64,000 nucleotides of DNA from Lewinellaceae bacterium (GCA_020636045.1 JACJYP010000003.1:372001-436000); one strand, 5' to 3'. Positions 25,453 to 34,974 are shown, numbered from the stretch's first letter. A program made the numbers and translations. The notes: a model not told the origin generated them from the sequence alone.

Positions 25453-26788
25453 ATCGGGGTGGCGGCAGCACTTCCGCCACTACGAAGATACTGCCGATCA
25501 CCGCGATCATATCCTCCGGTCCGGCGGCGCGCCTGGCAGCCGCGAGGGCATTTCCGACCGAAACGTAGGCCTTTCCTTTCAGTCCCCATTTGGAGGCTTT
25601 TTCCTGCAGAATGGTTGCCTCCAGACCACGCGGCACCCTTGCTTTGGCAAAATAATACCGCGCAGCGGCGGGGAAATAGCGGAACACGGCATCAATGTCC
25701 TTGTCATTGACCATACCTGTCACCACATGCAGCGACGCCGGCCGGCCGGTTTCAGGGTCTTTCATGGCAGCCGTCATTTTTTCGATATGTGCAAATGCCA
25801 AACGCAGACCTGCTTCGTTGTGCGCGCTGTCGCACAGGATTAACGGCCGTTGACCGATCACCTGCCAGCGGCCGATGAAACGCGTCAGCGTGCGCAACTG
25901 TCCCAGCCCGGCGCGCAGACTTTGTTCGCCGATACCCGGCAACACAGGACGCAGCAAACCGGCCGCATGGACCACAGTGGCCAGGTTTTTCGAAAGATAG
26001 GGCCCTGCGGCGTCTACACGGAGGTCGCGCAGAAACACCTGCCCGTCTTTCAGCACGTCGAACGTCGACTCCGTCAGCGCAAGGCCCCCCCCGTCTTGCT
26101 CCAGCACCTGGTAATGCCGGTCGGCAAATACGATCGGGGACTCGCATTCTGCGGCCTTTTTTTCAAATACCGGGGCCGATTCCGGGTGCGTTTCACCGAT
26201 CAGTACCGACACGCCCGGCTTTATAATGCCGGCTTTCTCGAAAGCAATCGCAGGCAGGGTGTCGCCCAGCATATTGATATGGTCCAGGCTGATATTGGTG
26301 ATGATGCTCAGCAGCGGCGTGATGATATTCGTGCTGTCCAGGCGACCTCCAAGGCCCACTTCTATGATGGCGATGTCGACTTTTTCGCGGGCAAAATGGT
26401 CGAAAGCCATGGCTACGCACATCTCGAAAAAAGATGGCTGAATGCGTTCGATCGCGTCGCGGTGCCGCCCGACAAAATCCACTACGCGACCTTGCGGAAT
26501 ATAGCGCCCGTTCACTTTTATGCGCTCACGGAAATCCTTGTAATGCGGGCTGATGTAAAGTCCCGTTTTCAGGCCCGCCGACTGACAGACGGCCGCAAGC
26601 ATATGGCTTACCGAACCTTTTCCGTTGGTTCCCCCGACGTGAATGCTGCGAAACTGCCGCTGCGGCTGGCCAAGATGTTCGCACAGCGCAATGATGTTGG
26701 TCAGGTCTTTTTTAAATGCCGACGCCCCGACGCGGTGGTACATGGGCAGTTGGGCGTACAGGAAGTCGAGGGTTTCGCGATACGTCAT
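25451..26788 (-). CDS. folC: Bifunctional folylpolyglutamate synthase/dihydrofolate synthase
   Basis: 445-aa Mur-ligase-fold enzyme that adds glutamates to folates and, in bacteria, also makes dihydrofolate from dihydropteroate. Motifs: P-loop GGTNGKGSVSHML (about residue 51), ISPHYKDFRERIKVNG, a DIAIIEVGLGGRLDSTN segment, NISLDHINMLG, and a C-terminal ligase domain with CDSAHNEAGL. Length typical (420-450). It stands alone on the minus strand, with its 5' flank facing a large inverted-repeat element. Confidence 0.94.
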   Translation of the reverse strand: MTYRETLDFLYAQLPMYHRVGASAFKKDLTNIIALCEHLGQPQRQFRSIHVGGTNGKGSVSHMLAAVCQSAGLKTGLYISPHYKDFRERIKVNGRYIPQGRVVDFVGRHRDAIERIQPSFFEMCVAMAFDHFAREKVDIAIIEVGLGGRLDSTNIITPLLSIITNISLDHINMLGDTLPAIAFEKAGIIKPGVSVLIGETHPESAPVFEKKAAECESPIVFADRHYQVLEQDGGGLALTESTFDVLKDGQVFLRDLRVDAAGPYLSKNLATVVHAAGLLRPVLPGIGEQSLRAGLGQLRTLTRFIGRWQVIGQRPLILCDSAHNEAGLRLAFAHIEKMTAAMKDPETGRPASLHVVTGMVNDKDIDAVFRYFPAAARYYFAKARVPRGLEATILQEKASKWGLKGKAYVSVGNALAAARRAAGPEDMIAVIGSIFVVAEVLPPPR

Positions 26789-26974
26789 GGCGGGACAAAA
26801 GTGAGTATTTTTCCTTTCCCGTTTTTGGGCAAAATGTGCGGAAGTCGCACATTTGCAACGCTCGCCCTGGAAAGGCGGCTGAAATATCCGGATGTAACAA
26901 TCAGGCTTAAGGAACGATCAAATAATAAGTTCCTGAGCTTTGCAGAAAAAATAAAATGACTACCCGCATATTGC

Positions 26975-27176
26975 ACCCCAACGGTCATTCCCGTAGGGAA
27001 TCCCTGTTTATAGCATCCAAGGAACAAGCTTGTACGCAACCCCGTGAGGGGTTTCCCGGCTTTCTTTAGGTGAATGCCAAAGGAAACCAAGCCCCTCACG
27101 GGGTTAATAAATGGGGAATGATTCCTGTCAATAAACAGGGATTCCCTGACGGGAAAATGCGTGCGCTGCCTGGGGT
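26975..27176. repeat. Nested inverted-repeat element, about 200 bp
   Basis: Three nested complementary pairs: an outer ACCCCA/TGGGGT (26975-26980 with 27171-27176), a middle pair matching over about 22 of 24 bases (26988-27010 with 27132-27155), and an inner pair (27038-27051 with 27092-27105). The whole can fold into one long stem. It lies in the 531-bp gap between folC and the glycosyltransferase, which has no gene that I can support. It looks like a non-autonomous repeat or a structured RNA. Confidence 0.75.
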
Positions 27177-27319
27177 ACAATATGCGGATAGGCATTTGGT
27201 AACGTGTCGGAATCTTATTTCCGGCACGTTGCTAAAAGTAATTTACCGGAAGTTGCATGAGTCTTGTTGCCTGAACCGGAACTCAAGCCACCTCTCTTAA
27301 TCTGCACACATAAATACCA

Positions 27320-28363
27320 ATGAAAATACTCCTGGTCTGTCACGCCAAAATTCCGATCAACACCTACGACGAAAAGGAACGCGTGGTATGGTGGCTTGGC
27401 AAGGCGTTGAAGCGTGCAGGGCATGAAGTAGTTTATCTCGCCAAAAAAGGCTCGGCCTGCCCTTTCGCAGAAGTACTTATCCTGGATGAAAAGCGCGGGC
27501 TCGACGAGCAGATACCTGAAGGTGTGGATCTGATTCATTTTCACGACGAGCCATCGCAGCCACCTGAAAAACCTTACCTGATCACGCGCTACGACAATGC
27601 AACGGAGGCCCGCAGCTTCGACCGGAACACCGTATTCGTATCGGCCCGGCAGGCTGCGCTGCACGGCGGCAGCGTGTACGTGCACCACGGCATCGATTTC
27701 GATGAATACGGCACTCCGGAACTGGGCAACCGCCGGATGTATTTTCATTTTCTCGGCAACGCCGCCTGGCGCGGCAAAAACGTGCGCGGCGCAATCGACA
27801 TCGCCTCGCACGCAGGTTCGCGCCTGCATGTGATCGGCGGCACCCGCGTCAATTTCCGGAAGGGGCTGCGCATCACGCTCAGCCCCGGCGTGCGTTTCCA
27901 CGGCATCCTCAACCCCGAAGGCCGCAACGCGATGCTCAACAGTTCAAAAGGGCTTATTTTCCCTGTTATCTGGCACGAACCCTTCGGAATGGCCGTGCCG
28001 GAGAGCCTGTATTTCGGCTGCCCGGTGTTCGGCACGCCCTATGGCGCCCTTCCCGAACTGCTGAGCAAACAAATGAGCAATGACCGCAAACCGCACAGCG
28101 GGAATGGCGTGGTGGAAGCCTTTTACAGCGAATTCGGCTGCCTGAGCGTCAAAAAATCGGAGTTGCTGGAGGCCGTGAAAAACGCAGATACCTGCGACCG
28201 GGAGAAATGCAACGATTACGCCCGCACTTTTTTCTCGGCGGATCGTATGGCGCAGGACTACATTCTCCTCTATGAAAAGGTCCTCGAAGGCCATTCGTTG
28301 CACGAAAAAGAGCCCGAGATCACTGAAGCCCCGGAAGACAAATTTCTGCCTTTCGGAGACTAG
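27320..28363 (+). CDS. Glycosyltransferase, GT4-like
   Basis: 347-aa protein of GT-B architecture. It begins MKILLVCHAKIPINTYDEKERVVWWLGKAL, a Rossmann start seen in GT4 enzymes. Later come HHGIDFDEYG (the usual link between domains) and, in the second domain, a donor-site region GLIFPVIWHEPFGMAVPESLYFGCPVFG, the E-x7-E pattern of retaining GT4 transferases. Probably cytosolic and using a nucleotide sugar; acceptor unknown. It is isolated from any polysaccharide cluster and is followed by the carotenoid hydroxylase gene, so glycosylation of a carotenoid is conceivable but only a guess. Confidence 0.85.
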   Translation: MKILLVCHAKIPINTYDEKERVVWWLGKALKRAGHEVVYLAKKGSACPFAEVLILDEKRGLDEQIPEGVDLIHFHDEPSQPPEKPYLITRYDNATEARSFDRNTVFVSARQAALHGGSVYVHHGIDFDEYGTPELGNRRMYFHFLGNAAWRGKNVRGAIDIASHAGSRLHVIGGTRVNFRKGLRITLSPGVRFHGILNPEGRNAMLNSSKGLIFPVIWHEPFGMAVPESLYFGCPVFGTPYGALPELLSKQMSNDRKPHSGNGVVEAFYSEFGCLSVKKSELLEAVKNADTCDREKCNDYARTFFSADRMAQDYILLYEKVLEGHSLHEKEPEITEAPEDKFLPFGD

Positions 28364-28453
28364 GAAGGGCCTAAAAACGCATTCTGCCGGAAAACAAAGC
28401 GGGTATTCGGGTGTTTATTGCGGCAAGTACCGCACATCAATTCTTTCGACATC

Positions 28454-28957
28454 ATGCCCAACTGGTTGCTTTTCTCGCTGATCACCCTCGCCGCTTATGC
28501 CGGCATGGAATTCATGGCCTGGTTTACGCACAAATACCTGATGCACGGATTGCTTTGGAGCTGGCATGAAGACCACCACAAACCGAAGCACGAAAAGCAG
28601 GGTTTTTTTGAAAAAAACGACCGCTTCTTTCTCGTTTTCGCGATTCCCAGCATGATCTGCTATATGATCGGAGGCCTGACAACCCATTTCTGGGTGTTGT
28701 TCATCGGTGTGGGCATCTCCCTGTACGGACTTACCTATTTTCTGATCCACGACGTATACATCCACCGCCGTTTCAGCTGGTTCAAACAACTGGACAGCAA
28801 GTACTCCCGCGCTATCCTGCGCGCGCACGGCACCCATCATGCCCGACGCGACAAAGACGACTGCGAATCATTCGGATTGCTGGTGGTGCATCCCAAGTTT
28901 TTCAAAAAACGCAGCCGCAGGGAAGACGAAGCGCTGATCCGGAATAACGAGGCATGA
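28454..28957 (+). CDS. crtZ: Beta-carotene hydroxylase, CrtZ-type
   Basis: 167-aa integral membrane di-iron hydroxylase that adds 3-hydroxyl groups to beta-ionone rings, giving zeaxanthin. The His motifs are all present: HKYLMHG, HEDHH, HDVYIHRR and HGTHHARR. Four hydrophobic segments fit the family. I chose ATG 28454 (MPNWLLFSLITLAAYAGMEF) because the upstream extension is not hydrophobic or conserved-looking. No other crt gene is in view, so this is a detached carotenoid gene. Yellow-orange pigmentation would be expected. Confidence 0.88.
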   Translation: MPNWLLFSLITLAAYAGMEFMAWFTHKYLMHGLLWSWHEDHHKPKHEKQGFFEKNDRFFLVFAIPSMICYMIGGLTTHFWVLFIGVGISLYGLTYFLIHDVYIHRRFSWFKQLDSKYSRAILRAHGTHHARRDKDDCESFGLLVVHPKFFKKRSRREDEALIRNNEA

Positions 28958-28973
28958 TGATAAGCGCTTCCGG

Positions 28974-29312
28974 TCAGTAGCGCCGTTTCAGCAGGTACCG
29001 CCTGCCGCTTTCTTCCATCACCGTGATCTGAAAAACCTCCCAACCTTCCTGGTAAAAGACGTTGAGTCCGTCGACAAGGCTGCGGAAGTCGTAGCGCTTG
29101 CCGTGTTCGTCGGTCACGTAGTCCTCCCGTGCGTTCGACTGGCCGTAGTCGACGATGAAGGTACAGCGGCCGTCGCTGCGGAATTTCGGGTCGAGTTCAA
29201 TGTACTGGCCGGTGTTATCGGGCGTGAGCCTGACGCCCTCCACGTATATCTGCGCGGAGGCATTCGCGATGATGAAAAGGCCGAAAACGAGGCAAAGGAA
29301 TTCTTTTTTCAT
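28974..29312 (-). CDS. Small periplasmic protein of unknown function
   Basis: 112 aa with a standard signal peptide (MKKEFLCLVFGLFIIANASAQ), then a short beta-rich domain (IYVEGVRLTPDNTGQYIELD...) ending in basic residues YLLKRRY. I recognise no catalytic motif. ATG 29312 is preferred over 29330 because the signal peptide begins there. It is convergent with crtZ, 16 bp apart. Confidence 0.7.
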   Translation of the reverse strand: MKKEFLCLVFGLFIIANASAQIYVEGVRLTPDNTGQYIELDPKFRSDGRCTFIVDYGQSNAREDYVTDEHGKRYDFRSLVDGLNVFYQEGWEVFQITVMEESGRRYLLKRRY

Positions 29313-29452
29313 GGTCAGTCTTTTTTGCAAAGTAAAGGGCGGACCGGCAATCGCGACCCAACCTTAACCCCGGTTTAACGGCTTAACAGTTTTTAACGCC
29401 CGTATTGAATCTTATCTGAAAGCATAAAAGAAAACCGGATCAAAAAAATAAG

Positions 29453-29462
29453 TGTTGCAACA
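29453..29462. promoter_or_regulatory. TGTTGCAACA palindrome upstream of the YceI gene
   Basis: A perfect 10-bp palindrome 64 bp before the YceI start, in the only regulatory space available. It has the look of a small dimeric repressor site (MarR-type operators often contain TTGC-GCAA cores), but no regulator gene is adjacent. Confidence 0.35.
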
Positions 29463-29526
29463 ACTAATATTGGTATCCTTTGTTTAAAAGCCATCACATC
29501 ACATTAAAAAACGAATCCTGATCGAC

Positions 29527-30057
29527 ATGGCTAAGACAACATGGCAACTCGACCCCGCACACTCCGAGATCACTTTTCGCGTACGGCACCTCGTCATCGC
29601 GACCGTATCCGGTAAATTCACAAAATTTTCGGCAAATGTCAGCACCGAGGACGACGATTTCACGACCTCCGATATCGAATTCGAGGCGGAAACGGCTTCC
29701 ATTGACACGGGGATCGAGGCGCGCGACAACCACCTGCGCAGCGACGATTTCTTCAACAGTGAAAAGTTTCCCACCCTCTTGTTCAAGTCCACGGGAATGA
29801 AAAATACCGGAGGCAACGAGTTTCAACTCGACGGCAACCTGACCATTCGCGACGTCACCAAACCCATTTCCCTGAAAGTGGAATTCGGCGGCACTGCTAC
29901 CGACCCCTACGGCAATTTCAAGGCCGCGTTTGAGGTAACGGGTTCGCTCAACCGCAAGGAATTCGGCTTGCGCTGGGATGCGCTGACCGAGGCCGGCGGC
30001 GCGGTGGTATCCGACGAAGTGAAGATCCACGCCAACGTACAGTTTGCCAAAGCATAA
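29527..30057 (+). CDS. YceI family protein
   Basis: 176-aa beta-barrel (lipocalin-like) protein that binds isoprenoid-type lipids in known structures. Motifs: WQLDPAHSEITFRVRHLVIATVSGKF at the N-terminus, DNHLRSDDFFNSEKFPTLLFKST in the middle, and KEFGLRWD near the end, all classic YceI. There is no signal peptide, so this is a cytosolic form, common in Bacteroidota. A terminator-like hairpin follows. Confidence 0.92.
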   Translation: MAKTTWQLDPAHSEITFRVRHLVIATVSGKFTKFSANVSTEDDDFTTSDIEFEAETASIDTGIEARDNHLRSDDFFNSEKFPTLLFKSTGMKNTGGNEFQLDGNLTIRDVTKPISLKVEFGGTATDPYGNFKAAFEVTGSLNRKEFGLRWDALTEAGGAVVSDEVKIHANVQFAKA

Positions 30058-30085
30058 AACAGCCCTCATGCGGGCTTTACGGCAA

Positions 30086-30120
30086 CGAGCGGAAGGTTCC
30101 GGGAAGCTTCCGCTCGTATT
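30086..30120 (+). terminator. Terminator after the YceI gene
   Basis: Arms 30086-30095 and 30107-30116 form a perfect 10-bp stem, followed by TATTATTTT. A smaller stem (30061-30076) lies just before it. Confidence 0.7.
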
Positions 30121-30159
30121 ATTTTGACGCAGGGTAGATTGGTTCCATCTTTTTGAAGT

Positions 30160-30292
30160 TAGCAGTCAGCAGTAGCAGTTGGCAGTAACAGCGGAATTTG
30201 TACAAAACTGGAAATGAAAACATTTATTTGTGCAGGAATTCGTATGCGAATTAACACTCCCTCTGCAGACTGATACTGCCGACTGCATCTGC
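30160..30292. repeat. Inverted pair of GCAGTNN-type heptamer arrays
   Basis: Left array 30160-30192 (units like AGCAGTC, AGCAGTT, GGCAGTA) and right array 30261-30292 (the complement, CTGCNNA type) flank about 70 bp. A weaker trace occurs at 31183-31206. No gene lies in 30117-30456. Confidence 0.65.
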
Positions 30293-30456
30293 CCAAAAAT
30301 GTCTTCCAGCGAACACTTGTTGAAAAGATATGAACAATGCTTCAATAAAAGTTAAACAAAGCGGTTTGAAAGGCTGTTTCGATCTTGTTTACATTAAACG
30401 AAACACACCCGGTCTGCCGGGATCATCCCTAACATTTACGTTTTAAACCTGATTCC

Positions 30457-31152
30457 ATGGCGGATCTATTGCTGAATGGCCATTTTGATGGCCTCGCCGA
30501 TTCCGACGAAGCGGGCGACCTGCACCTTGCGACGGCATCCGATACTCCCCTGACAGCCCGGGCGTTCGAACTGAGCGATGCTGAAAAAATAGAAAAGATC
30601 AGCGGGCATTTTGCCGAGATCATGAACATTCTCGGCCTCGACCTGCGCGACGACAGCCTGCGCGGCACCCCGCGTCGCGTTGCCAAAATGTACGTCAACG
30701 AAATATTCCGTGGCCTCAAGCCCGAGCATCGCCCCGCAGTCACGACCTTTGAAAACAAATACCAATATCGCCGCCTGGTGGTAGAGCGCAACATCCCGCT
30801 GCAAAGCACCTGCGAACACCATTTTCAGCCGATCTTCGGCGTGGCGCATGTGGCCTATATCCCCAATGGGCGGGTGGTGGGTCTTTCCAAACTCAACCGG
30901 ATCGTCGATTACTACGCCCGCCGCCCGCAGGTGCAGGAGCGTCTGACCGTTCAGATCGTCGAAGACCTCAAGCGGGTGCTTCACACGGAAGACGTGGCGG
31001 TGTACATCGATGCCCGGCACATGTGCGTACAGGCGCGCGGGGTGGAGCACCACGGCGCCAGCACCATCACCGCCGAATACTCCGGCAAATTCCTGAATGA
31101 GTCCACCAAACAAGAGTTCCTGGCGGCCATCCATTCGAAAATGCCGGCTTGA
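30457..31152 (+). CDS. folE: GTP cyclohydrolase I
   Basis: 231-aa enzyme turning GTP into 7,8-dihydroneopterin triphosphate, the first step of tetrahydrofolate (and biopterin) synthesis. Zinc and substrate residues are visible: LQSTCEHHFQPIFGVAHVAYIP (Cys, His-His) and DARHMCVQARGVEHHGASTIT (Cys). GLSKLNRIVDYYARRPQVQERLT is the typical central segment. The N-terminal ~45 residues are an acidic extension not needed for catalysis. Not in an operon. Confidence 0.95.
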   Translation: MADLLLNGHFDGLADSDEAGDLHLATASDTPLTARAFELSDAEKIEKISGHFAEIMNILGLDLRDDSLRGTPRRVAKMYVNEIFRGLKPEHRPAVTTFENKYQYRRLVVERNIPLQSTCEHHFQPIFGVAHVAYIPNGRVVGLSKLNRIVDYYARRPQVQERLTVQIVEDLKRVLHTEDVAVYIDARHMCVQARGVEHHGASTITAEYSGKFLNESTKQEFLAAIHSKMPA

Positions 31153-31323
31153 AGGTGAAGGCCGGTATTTGCCTGCAAACAGCAGCAGCAGGCGGTAGCA
31201 GTTGACACGCTCCTTTGCTTCTGCAAACAGCAGTTTCCCGAATTCTTTACGCATTGTAACTTGTGGCCCCGCGCGGTACTTCCGCCGGGGCCACAAGTCG
31301 TTTACAGGCCAAATCGCCATCCT

Positions 31324-31599
31324 ATGACCTATATGATCATCGAACATTTTCACCCCGGCAAGGTCCGGGCGCTCTACGAGCGTTTTGCCGAAAAAGGGCG
31401 CCTGCTGCCACCGGGCGTGGAATACATCGACAGCTGGATCGATGAAAAAGTAGAGACCTGCTACCAGATTATGGAAAGCGAATCGCTTGAAAAACTGATG
31501 GAATGGACGGCTAACTGGAGCGATTACGCGACATTCGAGATCGTACCGGTGATCAGCTCCGCCGAGGCAAAGGAACGGGTGTTCGATGGTAACGTTTAA
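31324..31599 (+). CDS. DUF3303-like small protein
   Basis: 91-aa single-domain protein: MTYMIIEHFHPGKVRALYERFAEKG, then CYQIMESESLEKLMEWTANWSD. This matches the dimeric ferredoxin-like (EthD/DUF3303-type) fold, where an initial strand carrying IEHF is followed by a helix. No active site known. I preferred ATG 31324 over the upstream frame because the domain starts there. Downstream is a terminator-like stem. Confidence 0.78.
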   Translation: MTYMIIEHFHPGKVRALYERFAEKGRLLPPGVEYIDSWIDEKVETCYQIMESESLEKLMEWTANWSDYATFEIVPVISSAEAKERVFDGNV

Positions 31600-31608
31600 A
31601 ATAAAAAA

Positions 31609-31635
31609 GGTCGCTCCAAATTACCTGGAACGACC
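31609..31635 (+). terminator. Terminator-like stem after the DUF3303-like gene
   Basis: Ten-base arms (31609-31618, 31626-31635) with one mismatch, preceded by a run of A. It may serve both convergent genes. Confidence 0.5.
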
Positions 31636-31698
31636 CGAAATGATCCTTTAAATCCGGCCAATTTACTTGAACGGTCTTCTACTTTTATTCGGCCATGA

Positions 31699-33213
31699 CT
31701 ACGGTTTTCGCCGTTTGACGACCTTTTTTACGATATGTTGGCCCGCGGTTTGGATGTGCACCAGGTAAACGCCGTCGGGTTGATCGGTGATGTCGATGTC
31801 ACAACTTTGCGTCATGCTCTTTACCAGTACTTCCCTGCCTGCCAGATCGGTCACGCGGGCAGTGCGGTCCCGGTAGTCGCCTTTCACGATGAAAGAGCCG
31901 AAGGTAGGGTTGGGAAAGATATCTATCGGCTCTTCAAAATTGCCGTTCACGAACACACTTATGATAGGAGAGTATTCATATCGGCCGTCGGTATCGACCT
32001 GTTTTAAACGGTAGTAATGGATGCCTGCAGGCGGATTGGTATGAATAAATTCGTAGTGGTTGACCGAAGTCGCGTTGCCGGCGCCGGCCATCTGTCCGAT
32101 CTCCCGGAATGCCGCATCCGACGGCCCGCGGTGTTGTACGGAAAAGTAGTCGTTGTTTTTTTCCGAAGCGGTTTGCCAGCGGAGCATGACGTTGTTCTGT
32201 TCGGATTTTCCTTCGAAAACGGTTAATTCAACCGGCAGCAACAGGCAAGCGGCTTCCACTTCCGAAATCGAGTTGCAACCGGTTGTATTGCTTGATATGA
32301 TGGCCAGCCCCTGGCCGTTTACGAAGTCGCAGATGCCCTGCGCATCACAGTCGCTAAGAGAAGGATTGGAGGCAATGGTCAAGGTACCGTTTACGGTGGC
32401 CAGGCTGGCAAATTCGTCGATATCTGTCAGCGAAGGATTGTTGTCAATATTAAAGCTGCCGTCGATAGTGGTCAGGCTGGCAAAAGCATTCAGGTCGCCG
32501 AGCATCGGATTGCCGGTGATCTCGAAGTCGCCGTTCACGATACTTAGTCCGTTCAGCCCGTTGATGGCGGTCATCGCCGGGTTGGAACCAATGGAGCAAT
32601 AGCTGCCGGTTTCACTGATGAGGTTTAGTCCGTTTAGGGCCGGCAAACTGTTGTTGTTGCGGATGGCGAGAAAACCGTTAAAATAGTCGGGGCCGACTTC
32701 CTGGATCGAAGAAAGGGCAGAAAGATCAGTCAGTGCCGGGTTGAACGAAACGTTGAGGTAACTGCCCAGGCTCGGGATCGGGCCGATCCCGTTGAGCGTT
32801 GTCAGCTGAGTGTTGCCCTGAATGGATAAATGCCCTCCAAGCCAGTTCAGGCTTTCCAGGCCGGCAAGGCTTGTGATGAGGGCGTTGTCCTCGATTTTAA
32901 GTTCCACGGCAATCGAAGTGAGGTTGCTCAGGCCGCTCAATGACAGTAAACTCGGATTGTCCCTGATTATCAGGCTGTTGTCTGTTGATATAATGCCGTT
33001 CAGTCCGTCCAGGTTGGTGATGTTGGCGCCGGTAACCGTGATGAGAACCGCCGGGTTCGTGCAACCGGGGTAGTCCGTAGGAAAATTATCAACAGCGTTC
33101 TGATTGCTGAGCAGGACAGGCGCAACGGGGCATTGTCCGTAGCATACCTGGAAAGCGAAAAAGGGACAAAGGATTAGGGAAATGAAAAGCGGGGGGGATT
33201 TCCTCTTGTTCAT
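31699..33213 (-). CDS. Leucine-rich-repeat-like secreted protein with T9SS C-terminal domain
   Basis: 504 aa. After the signal peptide (KSPPLFISLILCPFFAFQVCYGQ) there are about ten repeats of ~24 residues of the form LxxLxSLxxIxGxLxIxxNPxLxxL (for example LSSIQEVGPDYFNGFLAIRNN), which resemble receptor L-domain/LRR solenoids. Then comes a fibronectin-like domain (LTVFEGKSEQNNVMLRWQTASEKNN...) and a type IX sorting domain (IDIFPNPTFGSFIVKGDY ... KKVVKRRKP). Predicted to be exported by T9SS and surface-attached; adhesion is the usual guess. A C7 run lies in the signal-peptide codons (33191-33197). Confidence 0.88.
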   Translation of the reverse strand: MNKRKSPPLFISLILCPFFAFQVCYGQCPVAPVLLSNQNAVDNFPTDYPGCTNPAVLITVTGANITNLDGLNGIISTDNSLIIRDNPSLLSLSGLSNLTSIAVELKIEDNALITSLAGLESLNWLGGHLSIQGNTQLTTLNGIGPIPSLGSYLNVSFNPALTDLSALSSIQEVGPDYFNGFLAIRNNNSLPALNGLNLISETGSYCSIGSNPAMTAINGLNGLSIVNGDFEITGNPMLGDLNAFASLTTIDGSFNIDNNPSLTDIDEFASLATVNGTLTIASNPSLSDCDAQGICDFVNGQGLAIISSNTTGCNSISEVEAACLLLPVELTVFEGKSEQNNVMLRWQTASEKNNDYFSVQHRGPSDAAFREIGQMAGAGNATSVNHYEFIHTNPPAGIHYYRLKQVDTDGRYEYSPIISVFVNGNFEEPIDIFPNPTFGSFIVKGDYRDRTARVTDLAGREVLVKSMTQSCDIDITDQPDGVYLVHIQTAGQHIVKKVVKRRKP

Positions 33214-33389
33214 GGCGATCTTCGGTTGTGTTTTTTCGTTTTGGTGTCGCTAACCGCAAAAAACGTGCTCGTTTAGGCAATTAACGCATAATTAATCCAC
33301 TTACAGTGTCAGAAGCGGGGATTAAAAGGCAACAAAGATACCGGTCGTATATTATAAAGCCAAGCCATACAATCTAGTCGTGCGGCGCT

Positions 33390-33397
33390 TACTTTTG
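33390..33397 (+). promoter_or_regulatory. -7 box (TACTTTTG) for the GH3-family gene
   Basis: TACTTTTG fits TAnnTTTG. A transcript starting shortly after it would exclude the upstream frame start at 33380 and favours ATG 33431. Confidence 0.5.
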
Positions 33398-33430
33398 CCT
33401 TTTGTTGTCACCAAACGCTCTCGTCGTTCT

Positions 33431-34954
33431 ATGGGATTTCGCTCCACACTCGTCCGTCCCTTTGCCAGAAACATTGCCCGCTCCATCGACCGCTGGTCGG
33501 CCGAAGCGGTCGGCCGGCAGGAAAAGGTGCTGCGGCAGTTGGTCGCCTCAGCGGCGGGGACGGCCTTCGGACGGGAGCACCGCTTCTCCGAGATCGGCGG
33601 CTACGAGGCATTCCGGCAAGCCGTGCCCATACGAGACTACGAATCGCTCAAGGATTATATCGAGCGCATCAAAAACGGCGAAAAAGACGTGTTGTGGCCG
33701 GGCAAACCCGTTTATTTTGCCAAAACCTCAGGCACCACTTCGGGCGTCAAATACATCCCTATGTCGAAGGAAAGCACGCCCCTGCATTTCGGCACGGCGC
33801 GCAATGCTTCTTTCAACTATTTCGCCCGCACGGGAAAAGGCGACTGGCTCGACGGCAAAATGATCTTCCTGTCGGGCAGCCCCGAACTCGAAACGGTGGC
33901 GGGCATCCCTACCGGCCGCCTGAGCGGTATTTCCAACCATCTGGTGCCCGCCTGGCTGCGCACCAATCAGCTGCCTTCCTGGGAAACGAACTGCATTGAA
34001 GACTGGGAGGAAAAACTCGACCGGATCGTGGATGAAACGATGCGCGCCGACATGCGACTGATCAGCGGCATTCCACCCTGGGTACAGATGTACTACGAAC
34101 GGCTGCTCGAACGTACGGGCAAAAAAACGGTCCGGGAGATATTTCCCAATTTTTCGCTTTTCGTATACGGCGGCGTTAACTACGAGCCTTACCGCGCCAA
34201 ACTGGAAGCGCTGGTGGGCGGGCCGGTGGACAGTCTCGAAACATATCCCGCATCCGAAGGCTTCATCGCTTTTCAGGATCGCTTTTTGGAGCAAAAAGGC
34301 GATGGACCGCCCGGGCTGCTGCTGAATGCCGATGCGGGCATGTTCTTCGAATTCGTGCCGGCCGACGAGGTGTTCAACGAAAACCCTACCCGCCTGTGGC
34401 TGCGTGATGTGCAACTAGGCGTCAATTACGCCCTGATCCTGCACACCAATGCCGGTCTTTGGGGATACAACATCGGCGATACGGTGCAGTTTGTCAGCAA
34501 GGACCCATACCGCATTGTCGTGAGCGGCCGTATCAAACATTTTATCTCGGCCTTTGGCGAACATGTGATCGGCAAGGAAGTGGAAGAAGCCCTGCTGCCC
34601 GTCGCCAATGCCTCGGGTGTTCGGATCGTGGAATTTACCGTGGCGCCGCAGGTCACGCCTCCGGAAGGCGGTTTGCCCTATCATGAGTGGTTCGTCGAAT
34701 TCGACAATGCGCCGCAGGATATGGCTGCGTTCGCCCTCGAAGTGGATGCCCGGATGCGCGCGCAGAATATTTATTACGACGATCTGATCACCGGGAATAT
34801 CCTCCGGCCGCTGGTGATCCGGACCATGCAGCGCGATGCATTTCGCACTTACATGAAATCGGAAGGCAAACTGGGCGGGCAGAACAAGGTGCCGCGGCTG
34901 GCCAACGACCGCAAGATCGCAGACGGGCTCGGCCGCATGGTGAACGGGTTGTAA
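33431..34954 (+). CDS. GH3 auxin-responsive-promoter family acyl-adenylate ligase
   Basis: 507-aa protein of the ANL (adenylating) superfamily. The family name comes from plant GH3 enzymes that join amino acids to jasmonate or auxin; bacterial members have no firmly known substrate. Visible: KTSGTTSGVKYIPMSKES (ATP P-loop, residues ~100), SLFVYGGVNYEPY, TYPASEGFIAFQD (the second adenylate motif), and a C-terminal lid domain (VSGRIKHFISAFGEHVIGKEVEEAL). Predicted to form an acyl-AMP and transfer the acyl group to an amine. It is followed after 20 bp by the EAD/CHAT-like gene, so the two may form one transcript. Confidence 0.88.
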   Translation: MGFRSTLVRPFARNIARSIDRWSAEAVGRQEKVLRQLVASAAGTAFGREHRFSEIGGYEAFRQAVPIRDYESLKDYIERIKNGEKDVLWPGKPVYFAKTSGTTSGVKYIPMSKESTPLHFGTARNASFNYFARTGKGDWLDGKMIFLSGSPELETVAGIPTGRLSGISNHLVPAWLRTNQLPSWETNCIEDWEEKLDRIVDETMRADMRLISGIPPWVQMYYERLLERTGKKTVREIFPNFSLFVYGGVNYEPYRAKLEALVGGPVDSLETYPASEGFIAFQDRFLEQKGDGPPGLLLNADAGMFFEFVPADEVFNENPTRLWLRDVQLGVNYALILHTNAGLWGYNIGDTVQFVSKDPYRIVVSGRIKHFISAFGEHVIGKEVEEALLPVANASGVRIVEFTVAPQVTPPEGGLPYHEWFVEFDNAPQDMAAFALEVDARMRAQNIYYDDLITGNILRPLVIRTMQRDAFRTYMKSEGKLGGQNKVPRLANDRKIADGLGRMVNGL

Positions 34955-34974
34955 TAATTAAAAATCAAGCGTTT

